Origin: Asterias amurensis
Lineage: Eukaryota; Echinodermata; Asteroidea; Forcipulatida; Asteriidae
Assembly (NCBI RefSeq): GCF_032118995.1
Contig: NC_092653.1
Coordinates: 20,417,202 to 20,481,201 of the forward strand
DNA: 64,000 bases
Direction of reading: 5' to 3'
Shown: positions 60,952 through 64,000 of the stretch, one piece after another
Layout of the letters: each line of letters starts with the position of its first letter
Position numbering within the stretch: position 1 is the stretch's first letter
Notes under the pieces: model-generated
Seen by the model: the letters and a program-made list of their open reading frames with translations, nothing else
Told to the model about the DNA's origin: nothing
Database searches by the model: none
Made by a program: the position numbers and the translations under genes

Positions 60952-61632
60952 CTCACGACCCCTCACGACAACAATGTTTCAGTGCACTTTAACAGAACAT
61001 TTTTACATATAAGTCAAACATTAAATATATATATGCACAAGAGTCATATGCACCCAAATCACTTTCAAACTGTGAAAACAATTGTATTTGTAACTGTAGA
61101 AAAGGTGTTTGTGACCCCGAATTTAGTAACGAACGGCAATATCCGCCATGTTGTCTTTCAACGCACTTGGACGATTCTATTATACCGCAAGGGTGATACA
61201 ATATGCAAGATGAGTATTTACTCTTGTGAAAAATGTCTTTCATGGAGTTTAAAACAATATTATATTTCAGTTTCTCCTTTTAACTTCGAATTCCAGAGTG
61301 GCGGCTTAGTTACTAACAAGAAAGAAACAATCAGCAGCTAAAACCAATACGAAAACTTAACACTCAGCGCTCAGAAATGACCTTGCCCCCTGCGGTTTAA
61401 TAGAATCGTCCAAGTACATCGAAAGACAAAATGGCGAATATTTCCGTTCGTTAGTAAATTCGGGGTAAAAAACAACTTTTTAACAGTGACACATACAATT
61501 TATTCAACAGTTTTAAAGTGATTTTGATGCATATGACTCTCGTGCACATATTTAATGGTTGAATTACGTTCAAATGTTCTGTTAAAGTGCATTTAAAAAT
61601 CATTGTCGTGAGTTGTCGTGAGGGGTCGTGAG
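60952..61632. mobile_element. Foldback element with about 250-bp inverted arms
   Basis: The left arm (60,952-61,200) and right arm (61,383-61,632) are reverse complements with moderate divergence. Both carry CTCACGACCCCTCACGACAA, TGCACTTTAACAGAACATTT, GAGTCATATGCA, CCCCGAATTTA, AACGAACGG and CTTGGACGATTCTATTA. The loop is about 180 bp. A 175-codon plus-strand frame (60,814-61,341) overlaps one arm and the loop, has no recognisable domain, and is regarded as spurious. The element lies in the intron upstream of the 71-bp exon. Confidence 0.88.
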
Positions 61633-61709
61633 CACCCGTTAACCATTTGACCGGTTAGGGATGGGTTTTTTCTATTCTGAATCAGTAGCAAACCAATGTA
61701 TTTACTCAG

Positions 61710-61837
61710 GTACGAGTTTACTTGGGTATCAGTACACCCGGGTACGAATTGACTTGGCCACGAATGAACTTGGGTACGTATTGACTCGGGTACGAATTTA
61801 CTTGGGTACAAATTGACTTTGGTTCGAATGAACTTGT
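61710..61837. repeat. 16-bp minisatellite (8 units)
   Basis: Units like GTACGAATTGACTTGG repeated eight times with a strict 16-bp period and a few substitutions each. Confidence 0.85.
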
Positions 61838-62043
61838 GGAATTCCAACTGGGGTACGTATTCTTAGGGGTTATTTCTTAATCACATGCATAAACATAAAT
61901 TGGTCATGTCCTAAATCATTTAATTATGTGTTTGATGACAAGTGTAAGGAATCGTTAACTGGTCAAACGACTATATATAGTATAGTGATGTAGTCAGTAC
62001 AGTAAGGATTACATGGAAATTTATTTACACTCAGATCACTCAC

Positions 62044-62115
62044 CATTTCTTGTCTTCTCTCGAGAGCTGCCATGGGTCGAATGGTTGACTCTAGGGTCCT
62101 GGTGGATGCAACGCA
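62044..62115 (-). CDS. Candidate upstream exon of the recombinase-like gene (5' end unresolved)
   Basis: On the minus strand a consensus donor (AATG|GTGAGTGATC) lies at 62,044/62,043. Read in the phase needed by the 60,599 exon, the sequence is open for about 24 codons (about HQDPRVNHSTHGSSREKTRN) up to a TGA near 62,117. There is no ATG in that stretch, so either an acceptor lies within it or the true first exon is elsewhere. Low confidence. Only transcript evidence can settle it. Confidence 0.3.
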
Positions 62116-62434
62116 CTCAATGTTTATGATGCGTCCCCATGACAGCTGCAACCGGCCACGCTACCCGATTCAAATCGAATAAGCTAACCGTCATGCATAA
62201 ATGAGTTCAGAATTAGAAATGGCCGCCTCTACTACCTACAAGAAGGAAACTTCATATCAACAGAGGGCGATGTAACCATCCAAGAGTGCTAACCGGCAAC
62301 AGAATGGTGTTAACTCACACATACTCCTCTCGTAAATGACGTAAACCGAGGATTAGTCCCAAAAGCTTAGATATCTCAGTGGCGTCCAAACTGGCTATAA
62401 TGCTGCATTTATCACAATTTTTAAAAGCGAGGAC

Positions 62435-62486
62435 GTCCTCGCTGTGCTAAAAGTCCTCGATGTGCTAAAAGTCCTCGATGTGCGAG
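62435..62486. repeat. 18-bp tandem repeat (3 units)
   Basis: GTCCTCGATGTGCTAAAA repeated, with the last copy truncated. Just upstream, GAGGACGTCCTC is a palindrome. Confidence 0.8.
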
Positions 62487-62527
62487 TGTGTATTCACACA
62501 GAAGAGCTCGGTTTGCAGCGATGACAA

Positions 62528-62563
62528 GTACACACACACAATCACACACACACCACACACAAA
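62528..62563. repeat. CA microsatellite, interrupted
   Basis: ACACACACACAATCACACACACACCACACACAA-type dinucleotide tract. Confidence 0.85.
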
Positions 62564-63219
62564 TCGGCTATTTATAAAGAGATTCTACTTGATTAAAAGT
62601 TTGCAGAAAATTTTGAATATTGTTAAATAAAACATCTGTTTTTACGATTAAGTGTTTTACTAACATTCGGCCGGCCATGCCAACCAAGGCGGTTTGTTTA
62701 TTAACAAAAGAAAGGTCTTTACAGTGATTGAATTTTTCAAAGTTTCTTTTTTAGGTGCAGAAGTTATCTGTAGGTAACGGAGACACTCGTATTCATTTTC
62801 AAAGGTATGTTGTGATTGTTTTCAATCACTTTTGAAGTATTTTTTGCCGTTGCGATGACAGCAAATTTTAGAGAACTTCTATGCACAACTTTCCGTGTAA
62901 CAAACCTACGCAAACATTGTTTTTAAACTTTTGTTGATTTATTTCTCTCACAATCTACACCAGCAAACTTTAACCCCTTGATGACGTTATTAATCAGAAA
63001 GGAAGTAACAACGGAAAATAGAGACATTTTGGCACTTGAATCTACAAAAAATAAAAAAAATAAATGTGATACCCCTGTTGTCCTGTTTTGACCTGTTTCT
63101 CCGTAATGTAATTGCCGACAAACAACTCACCTAGCTTGATCAAAACTCATCAGGCCCTTTAGCGATTATGATTAGGATGTCGCGTTGAAATCCCATCCAA
63201 CCATCAAGCAATTAAAAAA
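62564..63219. other. Unassigned AT-rich sequence
   Basis: No open frame or repeat that I can support in this stretch. Confidence 0.5.
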
Positions 63220-63870
63220 TATTCATCTTCTAACCGCTCTGTCGCTAATCTTCTACTGATTTCTTTTCCTATTATCGAACCATGATTGATCGCTGTTAAG
63301 AAATTAATCTTGTTGCGATCAGGGCAATTGGAAAATATTTCACCCGTAGAGATAATTCTGAGTCGTTTTAAATTTGGTTCGTCTCGGATCACTCTGATGA
63401 GCACCTACATTGTGTAATACACTATTTCATCTCATCTTTGTCATTAAACTTGTTGCTTCAGAACATCTGTTTCTAAGAAATGAATTGAGATAATTATCTT
63501 AGCAAATTGAATTGTTCAAACCAAGTTTTAAACTACCCAGAAAGCTGAGGACAGAACAATAAAAAAACGGAGACGACAAACTGCTCAGCACGCTATGAGA
63601 TCAATTCCATAATGTGGGTGTTCAGAGTAGTCCGAGACGAACCAAATTTAAAACGACTCAGAAAGATGAAGCTTACCAGATTGATCGGAGACAAAGCAAA
63701 CTGAAACTGCTCGGAATTATCTCTACGGGTTCAATGACAGAGAGACCGGAAACATTTTTTAAATTGCTCAGAACGCAACCCAACCGATTACTGTGAAACT
63801 ACTGGTTCAATGATCGGAGAAGATCAATCAAAGAGCGATTGAAGATGAGCGACAGAGTTACATATAAGAT
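63220..63870. repeat. Imperfect inverted repeat / degraded foldback
   Basis: 63,340-63,405 (CCCGTAGAGATAATT, GAGTCGTTTTAAATTTGGTTCGTCTCGGA, split here for length) is found inverted at about 63,622-63,735 (TCCGAGACGAACCAAATTTAAAACGACTC ... AATTATCTCTACGGG), with an extra roughly 50 bp inserted in the right copy. Outer pieces such as GCGACAGAG (63,850s, with its complement near 63,240) suggest longer, more decayed arms. Phrases like GCTTCAGAAC and GAATCTACTGG-type fragments hint at distant kinship with the 100-bp satellite, but this is weak. Confidence 0.6.
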
Positions 63871-64000
63871 CAAATATTTTTAAATCACTACAACTAGTGT
63901 TTTCTGCAATTTTCTGGTACTTGCTATTGGATCTTGTTTCTTGGAACAACATGCGTAGCGTTCTTAGCAATTAACAATTATTTCAAATATTTCTGTCATT

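Noticed and set aside
60814..61341. 175-codon plus-strand ORF and 84-codon minus-strand ORF
   Set aside because: Both overlap the foldback arm and lack recognisable domains. Exons of the minus-strand gene flank the region.

Overview
The window looks like repeat-rich, AT-rich, non-coding-dominated nuclear DNA of a marine invertebrate. An echinoderm-like deuterostome is my best guess. The support is a BEL/Pao LTR retrotransposon, an intron-containing tyrosine-recombinase gene, and palindromic repeats that I associate with echinoderm genomes. The taxonomic call is inference, because no conserved host gene or rRNA is present to anchor it.

Layout: (1) 1-33,673 is a tandem satellite with a 100-bp monomer, about 335 copies in several interleaved subfamilies, with multi-kb higher-order repeats. 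It includes an apparently exact 9,999-bp tandem duplication (from about 12,882 and again from 22,881). (2) 33,674-34,035 is a CCATGGGATCCC-rich palindromic minisatellite, followed by about 450 bp of unassigned sequence. (3) 34,491-45,42x is a tandem array of about 155-bp units, each carrying tRNA-like Pol III A- and B-box matches. Two insertions split it: a 1,425-bp terminal-inverted-repeat element filled with 21-bp hairpin repeats (34,643-36,067, 6-bp target duplication), and a 7.2-kb BEL/Pao retrotransposon on the minus strand (37,846-45,076, 5-bp target duplication). The retrotransposon's Gag-Pol is broken by frameshifts and a stop. (4) 45,446-55,040 is a second block of the same 100-bp satellite family, more diverged and in the opposite orientation. 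(5) 55,047-56,290 is a tRNA-like array in the opposite orientation to the first. (6) 56,290-57,790 holds two copies of a repeat with paired TGACGTCA palindromes, then a MITE-like palindrome. (7) 57,792-about 62,044 (minus) is the one intact-looking protein gene: a spliced zinc-finger plus tyrosine-recombinase protein whose introns carry two foldback elements. (8) 61,640-64,000 holds short minisatellites, a diverged inverted repeat and unassigned sequence.

The genes do not form a pathway. The window records satellite turnover (unequal exchange, inversion), nested transposition into a tRNA-like array, and one recombinase-like gene beside it that may derive from a Crypton or another tyrosine-recombinase element. 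The RT, integrase and recombinase proteins are identified from motifs visible in the translations. No database search was run.
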